From: Calothrix sp. PCC 7103
GTDB lineage: Bacteria > Cyanobacteriota > Cyanobacteriia > Cyanobacteriales > Nostocaceae
DNA length: 64,000 bases
Reading direction: 5' to 3'
NCBI RefSeq assembly: GCF_000331305.1
Contig: NZ_KB217482.1
Span: 62,001 to 126,000 of the forward strand
Below are positions 38,601-47,333 of this stretch, piece after piece; position 1 is the first letter of the stretch; each line of letters begins with the position of its first letter. The position numbers and the translations under genes are program-made. The notes beneath the pieces were generated by a model, which worked only from the letters and a program-made list of their open reading frames with translations, did not search any database and was not told where the DNA came from.

Positions 38601-40207
38601 GGAAAATAACCAGTGGTCTATTTGCGAGAGTAGAGGAAAAATCAACAGGAAATGCAGGGGATTTAATGATTAAAACACCTGTATTAATTATTCAAGATGG
38701 TGCTAGGGCAGAGACTGTAACTTTAGGTTCGGGTAATGCAGGAAATCTAATAGTAGATGCTTTCAAAGAAGTGCAACTCATTGGTACAACTCCCCCTGGT
38801 ATTAATGTTAGCGGTTTAGCAGCTTCAGCAAGAGCAGGAACGGGAAATGCGGGCAATTTAATAGTAAATACTCCGATATTATTAATCAAAGATGGGGCGC
38901 AAATATCAACAGGTTCTTTTGGTGCAGGGAACGGAGCAAATTTAACTATTAACGCCTCTGAATCTGTGCAAATTATAGGTACTGGCTCTCAACAACCTGG
39001 CGGTTTATTTTCTGTGGCAGAACAAAGTGGAAATGCGGGCAATTTAAATATCAATACTCCAATTTTGTTTGTTAAAGATGAGGGAACTATTTCAGCAGGC
39101 AGCAATGGTTCTGGAAAAGGTAGTAACTTAACTATCAATGCTTCTAGAGAAGTACAAGTAATTGATCTGAGTAAAATAATCTCTGAAGCTAACAGTACAG
39201 GTGACGCTGGTGATTTGGTAATTATTACTCCCATATTATTAGTAAAAAACGGGGGTATAATATCAGCCTCTAGCTTTGGAAAAGGTCGTGCAGGAAATGT
39301 GGAAATTACAGCAGATACAGTAGAATTACAGGGTATATTTTCTGAAAACGAGCGACTTAGTGCTGTTATTAGCTTGACTGCTGGCAGAGGTTCAACAGCA
39401 AAAGCTGGTGATATAACCTTTAAAACTCAAGTTTTAAACATTCGCGATGGTGCAGTTATTTCAACAATCAGTCGTAATCAAGGTCAAGCAGGTAACATTA
39501 ATGTTCGTGCTGACAAACTTCTAATTGCGGAAGATGGGAGTATTTTCACAGCTTCTCAGGAATCTTCTGGTGGTGCTGTAAATATTACATCTGGAAATAT
39601 TTTCTTACTTGGTAATAGTGATATTTCAACTTTTGTAGCTGGCGGCGCCGGAGGTGGCGGAGACATAAAACTTACAGCAAACTCTATTCTGGCCTTTGGT
39701 GACAGCGATATTTTAGCTTTTGCTCAAGACGGTAAAGGTGGTAACATCGCCTTCGATACACCAGCTTTCTTTGGACAAAATTATCGTCCTGCTCCCCCTG
39801 GTACTAACCCACTAACTTTAGACAGGAATAATCGAGTAGACATCAACGCTAGCGCTGCTGTATCTGGTGTAATTGTTTTACCAGATACAAGTTTTGTAAA
39901 AAATAACCTTGATGAACTTCCAGAAGACGCGATAAATACTAATGCACTGATTGCTAATAGTTGCATCGCGCGCAGAAATCAACAAAACGGTTCCTTCTTC
40001 GTCACAGGTTCCGGTGGTTTACCCGCGCGTCCTAATGATGCTCCCCTTCCTTCCTATTCCACGGGAGATGTGCAACCAGTCCCCACACAAGAATCAACAA
40101 AATTATCGACACAAAAACGACGTTGGCAAATAGGCGACCCTGTTATCGAACCATCTGGAGTATACAAGCTACCGAATGGAAAACTTGCACTTGGTAAAGA
40201 ATGTTGA
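35630..40207 (+). CDS. TpsA exoprotein (filamentous haemagglutinin family), second of three
   Basis: The start used is GTG (VKTNGWANKI), preceded by AAAGGAG 12 bases upstream; the frame is open 11 codons further but lacks a site there. The protein has ~1,525 residues: signal peptide, full TPS domain (QRGQNLFHSFREFNV, NANLFLMNPNGIIFGENARL), a beta-helix built of repeated KGGNLTINASE / GNAGNLTINTP units, and the shared C-terminal block ending KEC. The gap from the previous stop is 26 bp. The repeat chemistry differs from the first exoprotein, with the regular GKGGNL.INASE.V register, although both ends are nearly the same, a pattern expected from exchange of whole central domains. Confidence 0.94.
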   Translation: MKTNGWANKIKSLSVSFLLGCVSVASQILLSSFIAPQHPAYAQINIVPDNTLGSEASEVIPNFDNTPNELITGGAQRGQNLFHSFREFNVAENRGAYFIVFDPSIQNILARVTGSNRSDILGVLGTREINNGNVFLSNANLFLMNPNGIIFGENARLDIDGSFYATTAKEIRFGNQGNFSTINPQVPRALSINPSALFFDAVAKQGEIVNRSIDGLEVIPGRTLGLVGGNILLEGGTLLAPSGRIELGSVASNSLVNIISRGTAYSLNYEGVNNFQDILLSQEASVRTTGNSGGAVQVQGKNIAVTGGSYINANLTGNGVGGGLTVNASESVQVIGENAQGDDNSSINVQVSRTGTGKGGDMTINTPTLIVKDGAQISTGVFGAGKGGNLNINAFESVQLIGTAPNIRLPINLDFRLPSGLFSETQATGDAGDTTINTQELLLKDGAQINVGSRNSGKGGNLIINASKSVQLSGATDNKFFPTNLTSRTIGTGNAGNLTIDTSKLLVEEGAQIDAGTGGGGKGGNLTINASESVQLIGESTNGLFFLLSQLSSGSESTGDAGHLTINTRALLVADGARIDANTSGSAKGGNLTINASEYVRVTGTSALAPTSFSSGLYAASEGTGNAGNVVITTPILQIKNGGLINTSTGSSGKGGNLIVNASKEVELSGNFLNAIFSRIGSQATRTATGQAGDVKINTSTLKVQDGAQISVGTFGAGKGGHLIVNATKEVQLNGVVLDNDETINWSGLFSETQGSGDAGNITIETPVLGVEDGARIDGSTRNKGNGGFVTINASELVKITGISAETQQSSALLTLANGLSTGNAGNLTISTPILLVQNGGNIDASTFSSGKGGNLTVNAFESLLIDGQGNAAGILTNSIGKGDAGAMTINAGALTVKNGGYLETATINSGQGGNLNVTASKLVEVIGRNSRLFTGNAGEGDAGNLTITTPILTVSDVAQVSTSTFGSGKGGNLTVSASELIKLIGSTADGKITSGLFARVEEKSTGNAGDLMIKTPVLIIQDGARAETVTLGSGNAGNLIVDAFKEVQLIGTTPPGINVSGLAASARAGTGNAGNLIVNTPILLIKDGAQISTGSFGAGNGANLTINASESVQIIGTGSQQPGGLFSVAEQSGNAGNLNINTPILFVKDEGTISAGSNGSGKGSNLTINASREVQVIDLSKIISEANSTGDAGDLVIITPILLVKNGGIISASSFGKGRAGNVEITADTVELQGIFSENERLSAVISLTAGRGSTAKAGDITFKTQVLNIRDGAVISTISRNQGQAGNINVRADKLLIAEDGSIFTASQESSGGAVNITSGNIFLLGNSDISTFVAGGAGGGGDIKLTANSILAFGDSDILAFAQDGKGGNIAFDTPAFFGQNYRPAPPGTNPLTLDRNNRVDINASAAVSGVIVLPDTSFVKNNLDELPEDAINTNALIANSCIARRNQQNGSFFVTGSGGLPARPNDAPLPSYSTGDVQPVPTQESTKLSTQKRRWQIGDPVIEPSGVYKLPNGKLALGKEC

Positions 40208-40233
40208 TTTATATAAAGGAGCTAGATACTAAA

Positions 40234-43146
40234 GTGAAAACAATTGGGTGGGTTTGTTGTATTAGAAATTTAAATGTTTCATTTTTATTGGGTTCTGTAA
40301 GCGCGCTTACACAAATTTTGTTTTTCTCATTTGCCACTTCCCAACGCCCAGCTTTTGCTCAAAGTAATATAGTACCGGATAACACACTCGGTTCAGAAGC
40401 TTCTAGGGTAATACCTAACTTCGGCGCCACTCCTAACGAATTGATTACAGGTGGAGCGCAACGAGGACAAAATTTATTTCACAGCTTCCAAGATTTTGAT
40501 GTTAGTGCTGGACGAGGCGCCTACTTTATTATTCCCAACGCCAGTATTGCGAATATTTTAACGCGGGTAACTGGGAGTAATAGGTCTGAAATTTTGGGTA
40601 CATTAGGTACTCTTCAGTTGTTTAATGGTAGCTTGATTCCTTCTGGCGCCAACCTGTTTATTATAAATCCGAATGGTATTATTTTTGGTGAAAATTCAAG
40701 ATTAGATGTTGGTGGTTCGTTTATTGCGACAACTGCAAACGAAGTTCAATTTGGCGATAGCGGTTCTTTTAATGCTTCTGGTGGTCAACCTTCTCAAGTT
40801 TTAACAATAAATCCCTCAGCTTTTTTATTTAATCAAATTAATGCAGCACCGATTATTAACCAGTCTAGAAGCGCTAACAATACTAATCCCTCTGCCATTA
40901 GTGGACTACAAGTAGCAAATAATCGAAGCTTAGTATTTTTAGGTGGTAATATAAATCTCACAGGGGGAGTTTTAAATGCTCCGGAAGGAAAAATTGAATT
41001 AGGAGGTTTAGCTAGTCCAGGAATAGTGCAACTCAATATAGATGAAAATAATTTCGATTTAATATTTCCTATAGATATAGCAAAAGCTAATATTGTACTT
41101 TCCAATAGAGCCTCTTTGAATACTTCTGGTCTTGGTGGTGGTCGAGTTGAAATACAAGGTAATAATGTTAGTCTTTCAGAAAATAGTAGTATTTCTTCAG
41201 TTACTATAGGCAACCAAAACGGTAAGGGAATAAATATCCAAGCTTCACAATTGAATCTATCAAATTTTTCTAACATCAATACAACAACTGTTGGTCTAGG
41301 AAATAGCGGTGATATTTTAATTGATACCGATAATTTGAGTATTCTAGATATTTCTAGTATTAACACCCTTAGCTTTGCGGCTTTAGGAAATGCAGGTAAT
41401 ATTACCATAAAAGCCAGTAGCTTTATAAACTTAGACAATATAAGCTCATTAGGAACCTTATCTATTGGTAGAGGTAGTGCAGCTACAGGTTCTGGTGGAA
41501 ACATAGCAATTGAAACTAAAAGACTAAATGCTCAAAACCAATCATCTATAATTGCTCAAACTTTTTTAGGACAAGGTAATGCTGGTAGTGTAAATATAAA
41601 AGCCGCCGATAATGTTAATTTGAATAACAGTACGATAGCCACATTTTCATTTGGAGCGGGAGCAGGAGGTAATATTATAATAGAAACTGAAAACTTGAAT
41701 CTCCGAGAAGGAACTAACATTACTACCAGTACTATTAATCCGAGAACAGTAGATTTGAATTCATTTAATACTACGATAAATCTCCTTAGTAATGGTCAAC
41801 CTGCATTAAAAGAAGCTTTAACTGGCTTTATCCAAAACTTAATTAGCACGATTGAGCCAGGAGATGCAAATAATTTTGATCAAGCTAAACCAGGTAATAT
41901 AAACATCTTTGCTTCAAAATCAATAGTATTAAGCGGAGAATCACCTGATAAAAAAAATAATATTATATCTACAGCAACTTTCGGTTCTGCTTCTGGTGGA
42001 AATATTACTTTGAGAACAGGAGAATTTATCGCTACTGATGAGTCATTAATTACATCTTCAACTACAGATAAAGGTCAGGGAGGCAATATAGCTTTAACAG
42101 CTAGCAACTCCATAAAACTTATTAGTAGAAGCCGCTTATCTACATCAACTACGGGAACTGGCGCCGCTGGAAACCTCAAAATATTTGATACTAAAAACTT
42201 AACTATCCAAGATGGAGCGCTAATAACAGCTTCTACCGTTGGGAAAGGTCGTGGTGGAAACATTGATATTACTGCCGATACAGTGGAAATAAAAGGTATC
42301 TCCGGTATACAAAGTGCAACTTTAAACGAAGTCTCAAGTGCAAATGCGGGTGAAGTCAAACTGACAACCCGACTTTTAAATATTAATGACGGTAGAATAT
42401 CTACCCGAAGTGTTAATCAAGGTCAAGCAGGCAAAATTACTATCAAAGTTGATGAGAACCTAAATGCATCAGATGGTGGTATCTCAACCTCTTCTAGACA
42501 ATCTTCTGGAGGAGATATTAATATTGATGCCAGAGATATTCGACTTTTCGGAGACACCGATATTTCAACTTTTGTTGCTAGCGGCGCCGGTGGTGGTGGG
42601 GAGATAAAACTTACAGCAAAGTCTATTATAGCTTTTGGTGATAGCGACATCTTCGCTTTTGCCCAAGATGGACAAGGTGGTAATATCACCTTCGCTACAC
42701 CAGCCTTCTTTGGACAAAATTATCGTCCTGCACCCCCTGGTACTAACCCAGCAAGTTTAAACAGAAATAATCGAGTAGATATAAACGCTAGCGCAGCAGT
42801 ATCTGGTGTAATTATCTTACCTGACACAAGTTTTGTAAAAAACAACCTTGATGAACTTCCAGAAGATGCGATTGATACTAATGCCCTCATTGCTAATAGT
42901 TGCATCGCGCGCAGAAATCAACAAAATGGTTCTTTATTTGTTACAGGTTCTGGTGGTTTACCCGCGCGTCCTAGTGATGCTCCACTTCCTTCTTATTCTA
43001 CGGGAGATGTACAACCAGTCCCCACAGAAGTATCAACAAAATTACCCACACAAAAACGACACTGGCAAATTGGCGATGCAATTATCGAACCATCTGGAGT
43101 GTATGAACTTCCAAATGGGAAGCTTGTACTTGGTAAACAATGCTAA
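40234..43146 (+). CDS. TpsA exoprotein (filamentous haemagglutinin family), third and shortest
   Basis: About 970 residues from the GTG at 40234, preceded by AAAGGAG as in the previous gene; the intergenic sequence is almost identical to the one before it. It has a signal peptide, a TPS domain (QRGQNLFHSFQDFDV, GANLFIINPNGIIFGENSRL), a shorter beta-helix (~500 residues) and the shared C-terminal block. From the segment reading RLFGDTDISTFVASGAGGGG onward (roughly the last 210 residues) it is nearly the same as the second exoprotein. It is followed after 36 bp by the TpsB transporter gene, so the four genes form one transcription unit or close to it. Confidence 0.94.
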   Translation: MKTIGWVCCIRNLNVSFLLGSVSALTQILFFSFATSQRPAFAQSNIVPDNTLGSEASRVIPNFGATPNELITGGAQRGQNLFHSFQDFDVSAGRGAYFIIPNASIANILTRVTGSNRSEILGTLGTLQLFNGSLIPSGANLFIINPNGIIFGENSRLDVGGSFIATTANEVQFGDSGSFNASGGQPSQVLTINPSAFLFNQINAAPIINQSRSANNTNPSAISGLQVANNRSLVFLGGNINLTGGVLNAPEGKIELGGLASPGIVQLNIDENNFDLIFPIDIAKANIVLSNRASLNTSGLGGGRVEIQGNNVSLSENSSISSVTIGNQNGKGINIQASQLNLSNFSNINTTTVGLGNSGDILIDTDNLSILDISSINTLSFAALGNAGNITIKASSFINLDNISSLGTLSIGRGSAATGSGGNIAIETKRLNAQNQSSIIAQTFLGQGNAGSVNIKAADNVNLNNSTIATFSFGAGAGGNIIIETENLNLREGTNITTSTINPRTVDLNSFNTTINLLSNGQPALKEALTGFIQNLISTIEPGDANNFDQAKPGNINIFASKSIVLSGESPDKKNNIISTATFGSASGGNITLRTGEFIATDESLITSSTTDKGQGGNIALTASNSIKLISRSRLSTSTTGTGAAGNLKIFDTKNLTIQDGALITASTVGKGRGGNIDITADTVEIKGISGIQSATLNEVSSANAGEVKLTTRLLNINDGRISTRSVNQGQAGKITIKVDENLNASDGGISTSSRQSSGGDINIDARDIRLFGDTDISTFVASGAGGGGEIKLTAKSIIAFGDSDIFAFAQDGQGGNITFATPAFFGQNYRPAPPGTNPASLNRNNRVDINASAAVSGVIILPDTSFVKNNLDELPEDAIDTNALIANSCIARRNQQNGSLFVTGSGGLPARPSDAPLPSYSTGDVQPVPTEVSTKLPTQKRHWQIGDAIIEPSGVYELPNGKLVLGKQC

Positions 43147-43182
43147 TTAGTATTAATTTTATATAAAGGAGATATAATCACA

Positions 43183-44958
43183 GTGCGGCACTTTTTCCAA
43201 AACATACTAATTCAAAACATACTACTTCAAAAAATCCTAATTTCGTTACTTGCAATTGCAACTTTTAATCCAATCTCTCTAACTGTAACAGCTCAGTCAA
43301 CTCCCCCTGCTGGTGTCAATATTCCTCCAAACACTCCCGAACGAGTTGAACCTATTCCCAAAAACCCCGAACCTCCTTCCCAGCAAGAAACTCCTTCCCC
43401 TCCTCCAACCTCTCCATTACAAACACCTGCTAACCAAAAACCCCCTCAGCAGCAACCTTCTCCCACGACTAGAAAGTTTGCTATCAAAGAAATTAGAGTG
43501 GAAGGTAATACTGTACTGCAAACAGAAATTGATGAAATAATAAAAAAATATCAAGGAAAAGATGAAGGCGAGTATACTTTTGAAAACTTTATTGAACTCC
43601 GTACTGAAATTACCCAACTTTATATTAAGAATGATTACGTAAATTCAGGTGCCTTCATTTCTCCCGATAATGAAGACAATTTTGCAAATGGTATCATTGT
43701 AATTCAAGTAGTAGAAGGAAGACTGGAAGGTATACAAATAGATGGATTAAAGCGTTTACAAGAAGGATACATACGGCGCCGTTTAGAAATAGCCACCAAA
43801 CCACCATTAAACAGAAAGCGTCTTGAACAAGCATTACAATTATTACAAATTGACCCCTTACTAGAACAAGTTAATGCCGAATTAACAGCAGGCAAGGCGC
43901 CTGGTTTAAATATTTTAGTAGTACGCTTAAAAGAAGCCCCCGCTTTTAATGCTGGTATAATCATCGCTAACAGTCAATCTCCTAGTGTAGGCTCAATTCA
44001 AGGTAGTATTTATGGTAGCTACAATAACCCTTTAGGTATAGGAGACAAATTTACTGCTGAATATGGTTTAACAGAAGGATTAAATTTATATAGCCTAGGG
44101 TATAGCGTTCCTGTGAATGCGCGTAACGGCGCCGTCAGCTTTCGTTATAGCAACAATAACAGTAAAATAATTGAATCTAATTTTGAAGAATTAGGAATTC
44201 GTAGCGACTCTGAAAGTTTTTCGGTTGCTTTTCGTCAACCCATCATTCAAAAAGTAGAAAGCGAATTAGGTGTAGGTATTGGTTTCGATGTACGTCGTAG
44301 CCAAACTTACTTACTCGATAATATCCCCTTTTCCTTCTCTGAGGGACCAGAAGATGGTAAATCGAGAGTTGCCGTCATTCGATTAACTCAAGATTGGGTA
44401 AAAAGAGATGCCACCAGCGTTTTAGCAGCACGTTCACAATTTAGTTTAGGTATTGATGCTTTTGACGCTACCATCAACGACTCAGGAACCGATGGACGTT
44501 TCTTTTCATGGTTAGGACAATTTCAGTGGGTGCAACAGTTATCTCCTAGAACTTTAATGCTCGCGCGTCTCAATACTCAATTAACCCCAAATTCCCTACT
44601 ATCATTAGAAAAACTCAGTCTTGGTGGTGTAGATACAGTTCGGGGATATCGCCAAAACCAACTAGTATCAGATAATGGTATCTTAGCCTCAGTAGAATTT
44701 CGTCTTCCTCTCAGCGATAGACTGAGAACACTTCAACTAACACCTTTTTTTGAAATCGGTGGTGGCTGGAATAATAGTACAGACAACCCTGACCCTGGTA
44801 TAATCGCTAGCATTGGTACAGGTTTACGCTGGCAAGTGGCACCGGATTTAAATTTAAGTTTAGATTATGGAATTCCTCTAATTGGGGTCAAAGATAGGGG
44901 TAACAGCTTGCAAGATAACGGATTTTATTTCTCTTTAAATTATCAACCATTTCGATAA
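43183..44958 (+). CDS. TpsB outer-membrane transporter (ShlB/FhaC/HecB family)
   Basis: The 591-residue protein has a signal peptide (ILISLLAIATFNPISLTVTA), a Pro-rich linker (residues ~40-90), POTRA domains (~95-265; FAIKEIRVEGNTVL, VNSGAFISPDN and IIVIQVVEGRLEGIQI) and a ShlB-type 16-strand beta-barrel containing the diagnostic VRGYRQNQL motif of the conserved loop, ending in an aromatic strand FYFSLNYQPF. The start is GTG with AAAGGAG upstream. It exports TpsA proteins across the outer membrane; the three preceding genes are its obvious substrates. Members of this family normally serve one or a few TpsA partners. Confidence 0.96.
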   Translation: MRHFFQNILIQNILLQKILISLLAIATFNPISLTVTAQSTPPAGVNIPPNTPERVEPIPKNPEPPSQQETPSPPPTSPLQTPANQKPPQQQPSPTTRKFAIKEIRVEGNTVLQTEIDEIIKKYQGKDEGEYTFENFIELRTEITQLYIKNDYVNSGAFISPDNEDNFANGIIVIQVVEGRLEGIQIDGLKRLQEGYIRRRLEIATKPPLNRKRLEQALQLLQIDPLLEQVNAELTAGKAPGLNILVVRLKEAPAFNAGIIIANSQSPSVGSIQGSIYGSYNNPLGIGDKFTAEYGLTEGLNLYSLGYSVPVNARNGAVSFRYSNNNSKIIESNFEELGIRSDSESFSVAFRQPIIQKVESELGVGIGFDVRRSQTYLLDNIPFSFSEGPEDGKSRVAVIRLTQDWVKRDATSVLAARSQFSLGIDAFDATINDSGTDGRFFSWLGQFQWVQQLSPRTLMLARLNTQLTPNSLLSLEKLSLGGVDTVRGYRQNQLVSDNGILASVEFRLPLSDRLRTLQLTPFFEIGGGWNNSTDNPDPGIIASIGTGLRWQVAPDLNLSLDYGIPLIGVKDRGNSLQDNGFYFSLNYQPFR

Positions 44959-44963
44959 AAATA

Positions 44964-45617
44964 TCATCTTAGGGGCAAACGTAGTATATAAATTAATGCA
45001 ACACCTGTAATTCCCCCATATGTAATTCCCATTATCACCCCAGTCATAACTAAATTAAAAAAAGTTCCTTTACCCAAACTTATATATCCTAACAATACAC
45101 CCAAAGCAGAAGCAAAAGCGTTAGCATTAATCCACCAAGCTATTTGCTTGATACTTGCTTGCAGATATTTTATCATTGCCAAACCCTGAGCAAAACCCAT
45201 CAAAACCCCCATACTAATTCCCAGCCACAATAATTTTATAAAGATAAATAAAGTCCTTACCCTTTCAGTATTCAAAACTAACTCTAAAACAATCACCGTA
45301 CTTAGCACTAATAACAATATCCATCCTAAAAATGCTGCAATTGTTGTTCCAACTAACCAAAATATGAAATTACCAATATACCGACGCAAAACCCAATACC
45401 TTGCAACTCCTAATACAACCCCTCTAATTAATCCAAGTAAAACCAAAATATTATTTGAATTACCATCCTCAGCAAATTTCATCGAATGAATCACAATTGA
45501 AATTATAGTAAAACTAAGAACCTCTGCCACTACATTAACAACTATCCATCTTTCCCATAAAATTAATGTATATCTGCGACGAATATTTCGAGGTGTGGGT
45601 CTCATAGCTTGCATCAT
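44964..45617 (-). CDS. Polytopic membrane protein of a cyanobacterial family
   Basis: About 217 residues with five or six transmembrane helices (e.g. VVAEVLSFTIISIVI, FWLVGTTIAAFLGWILLLV, LLGYISLGKGTFFNLVMTG). It contains internal repeats of a G.(V/L).G.A.(Q/R)...(L/I)(R/K).Y pattern at GVVLGVARYWVLRRYIGN and GVLMGFAQGLAMIKYLQA, a signature of a widespread uncharacterised cyanobacterial membrane family. I chose the ATG at 45617, which has GAGGGA upstream, over the GTG four codons earlier. It converges on the TpsB gene with a five-base gap. Function unknown. Confidence 0.75.
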   Translation of the reverse strand: MMQAMRPTPRNIRRRYTLILWERWIVVNVVAEVLSFTIISIVIHSMKFAEDGNSNNILVLLGLIRGVVLGVARYWVLRRYIGNFIFWLVGTTIAAFLGWILLLVLSTVIVLELVLNTERVRTLFIFIKLLWLGISMGVLMGFAQGLAMIKYLQASIKQIAWWINANAFASALGVLLGYISLGKGTFFNLVMTGVIMGITYGGITGVALIYILRLPLR

Positions 45618-45656
45618 AGCTTCCCTCACAAAGCTAATAATTCATGTCATACAGAT

Positions 45657-45716
45657 GGTGCGTGAAAGCCATTACAACCTTCAATAAAATGAAACATTAA
45701 ACTGCTTTCACGCACC
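45657..45716. terminator. Inverted repeat GGTGCGTGAAAGC, terminator-like or mobile palindrome
   Basis: Perfect 13-bp arms at 45657-45669 and 45704-45716 are separated by 34 bp. It lies between two minus-strand genes. The outer half of the arms (GGTGCGTGA) is shared with the inverted repeat at 48780-48838, so both may belong to one dispersed repeat family. There is no T-run after it, so termination is not certain. Confidence 0.5.
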
Positions 45717-45731
45717 TCAATCTATAAACCA

Positions 45732-46223
45732 TCACTTAATAACTTCTAAATCCACATGAGAACATCTTTCCATTTGATCACAAGTAAAAAATACCGGGCC
45801 ATCAGGAGTAATAGAAAACAAAAAATTATCAGGAGAATAGTCTTTAGCTGCTCTAGAAGTCCTGTCATATACAGGATTAGAACCTATCAAAAATAAACCT
45901 TGAGGTATTGACTTTAGTGTCATATTTTGTCTAATAACTTCAGTCTTACTAGTATTAGGGTTATAATATCTAGTTCTCATCACCCCACTATAGCCACTCA
46001 TGACTAAAGAACTTTCATAAACAATCCCATCAACACTGTAGGTTAACTTATACGTGCCATATATTGGAGAATTAGCATCAGTAATCTTAGAATTACTTTG
46101 AGCAATCGTATAAGATGAAGATGGTTTCTCTGAATAATTTCTTGCACTTACCGACTCAATACCAAATAATCCAAACACACTAATTAGTAAAAACCCAGTT
46201 GACACACTTTTCTTGAAGTTCAT
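45732..46223 (-). CDS. Small exported protein of unknown function
   Basis: 163 residues from the ATG at 46223 (MNFKKSVSTGFLLISVFGLF, a signal peptide), chosen over the longer frame because it begins with the signal peptide and has GAGAAT upstream. The mature part has IYGTYKLTYSVDGIVYES, YYNPNTSKTEVIRQNMTL and two C-terminal cysteines (FFTCDQMERC). I do not recognise the family; a lipocalin-like small beta protein is possible. Located between membrane and beta-barrel-type genes. Confidence 0.6.
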   Translation of the reverse strand: MNFKKSVSTGFLLISVFGLFGIESVSARNYSEKPSSSYTIAQSNSKITDANSPIYGTYKLTYSVDGIVYESSLVMSGYSGVMRTRYYNPNTSKTEVIRQNMTLKSIPQGLFLIGSNPVYDRTSRAAKDYSPDNFLFSITPDGPVFFTCDQMERCSHVDLEVIK

Positions 46224-46372
46224 ATTCTCAATTCTCCACAATATTAAAATTTTACAAATCGTCAAAGATAAACAAAAGCGAAGCGCATTGAAACACAACG
46301 TACTAACTTCGGGTTTTAGACTATAGAATTAAAAGCTATTTCAACATCTAAAACCCAAAATTAATATCGCCA

Positions 46373-46861
46373 TTAAAACCTATAACCAACACCAACTTTC
46401 CAAAGTGTTCCACCCCCATTAGTGAAATAAGTTCCATCACCATAGAGGACAACATTTTGACTAATAGCTCCCTCGGCGCCTGCTTGCACCACAGCACCAG
46501 TGCCCAAAGAAACAGAAGAATTACCATCACTTATCGAAACTGCCGAAGCACCAATACCTGCATAAATATTTGCATTTTTACCAATACCAAAATCATAAGT
46601 AACAGTCGGTACAACCAAAGTTGCACATACACCACTATCACAAGCACCCGTAACAGTAGTTCGTATCGAAACAGGATTTAAATCAATACGTCCTGTTGCT
46701 GATGCAGCGGCGCCACTTCCATCAGCACTAACACCAATACCTACATAACTTCCGCGCATGCCTTCATCAGCACTAGCAGACTCAGTATTTAATAAAACTG
46801 GTACAGATGTAGCAGCACAAACAGCAGCCATCGTCACCACAGACTTCAAAAAGCGTTGCAT
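46373..46861 (-). CDS. Small outer-membrane beta-barrel-like protein
   Basis: 162 residues with a signal peptide (FLKSVVTMAAVCAATSVPVL, cleavage near ASA-DE), alternating-strand sequence rich in Gly, Ser and aromatics, and a C-terminal strand WKVGVGYRF ending in Phe, the usual signal for insertion by the BAM complex. Its length would fit an eight-strand barrel. One Cys pair (ACDSGVCA) may form a loop disulfide. A GAGG site lies upstream of the ATG. Function unknown; structural porin-like proteins of this kind are common in cyanobacteria. Confidence 0.7.
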   Translation of the reverse strand: MQRFLKSVVTMAAVCAATSVPVLLNTESASADEGMRGSYVGIGVSADGSGAAASATGRIDLNPVSIRTTVTGACDSGVCATLVVPTVTYDFGIGKNANIYAGIGASAVSISDGNSSVSLGTGAVVQAGAEGAISQNVVLYGDGTYFTNGGGTLWKVGVGYRF

Positions 46862-47144
46862 AATAACCTCTATTCAACTAAATTCTTAATTTTTTTCAGA
46901 TGAGTGTAAATAGCAACTCAAACATCTGTATAATTACTTTTCAGCTTTAGAACTTGATGTTTGAGCAGTCAGTGTTTTTACCGACACCCTTAGCGTAAAA
47001 CAGTAAGCAAATAGATAAAATAACCAAAGCGACCACTTTACTGACACAAAGAGTTACCAATAAATGGCACAAACCTGTAATAGACCCATCCGAAAATAAA
47101 ATTTGCAGTTTCCAGTGGGATTCCTTAACTCCAGCTACATCTCA

Positions 47145-47222
47145 CTACTCATAGATGGTATAGATCCAACCCACGTTAAAACCCTAACCGGACACGAAAG
47201 CGAGCGCGCGTTTCGTCGTTAC
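47145..47222 (+). pseudogene. 78-bp remnant of a tyrosine recombinase 3' region
   Basis: This segment matches 22445-22522 of the integrase gene at 71 of 78 bases and encodes LLIDGIDPTHVKTLTGHESE and RAFRRY in the same frame as the hydrolase that follows. The match stops at the catalytic Tyr codon. Immediately left of it I see no further integrase sequence. It shows that a related recombinase once ended here, or that recombination joined this locus to an integrase copy. Confidence 0.85.
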
Positions 47223-47333
47223 TGGCAGGAACGTGCCTATTTAATTTTGATATTCATCCTGATATTTATAATGTGGTACATAATATATTTAGTTAACGAA
47301 TTTATCCCACATACAGTACATAGGGAGACTGCG

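Noticed and set aside
47223-47333. Signal anchor of the LCAT-like hydrolase
   Set aside because: The hydrophobic stretch lies upstream of the better-supported start and follows integrase sequence, so it is probably not translated with the enzyme.
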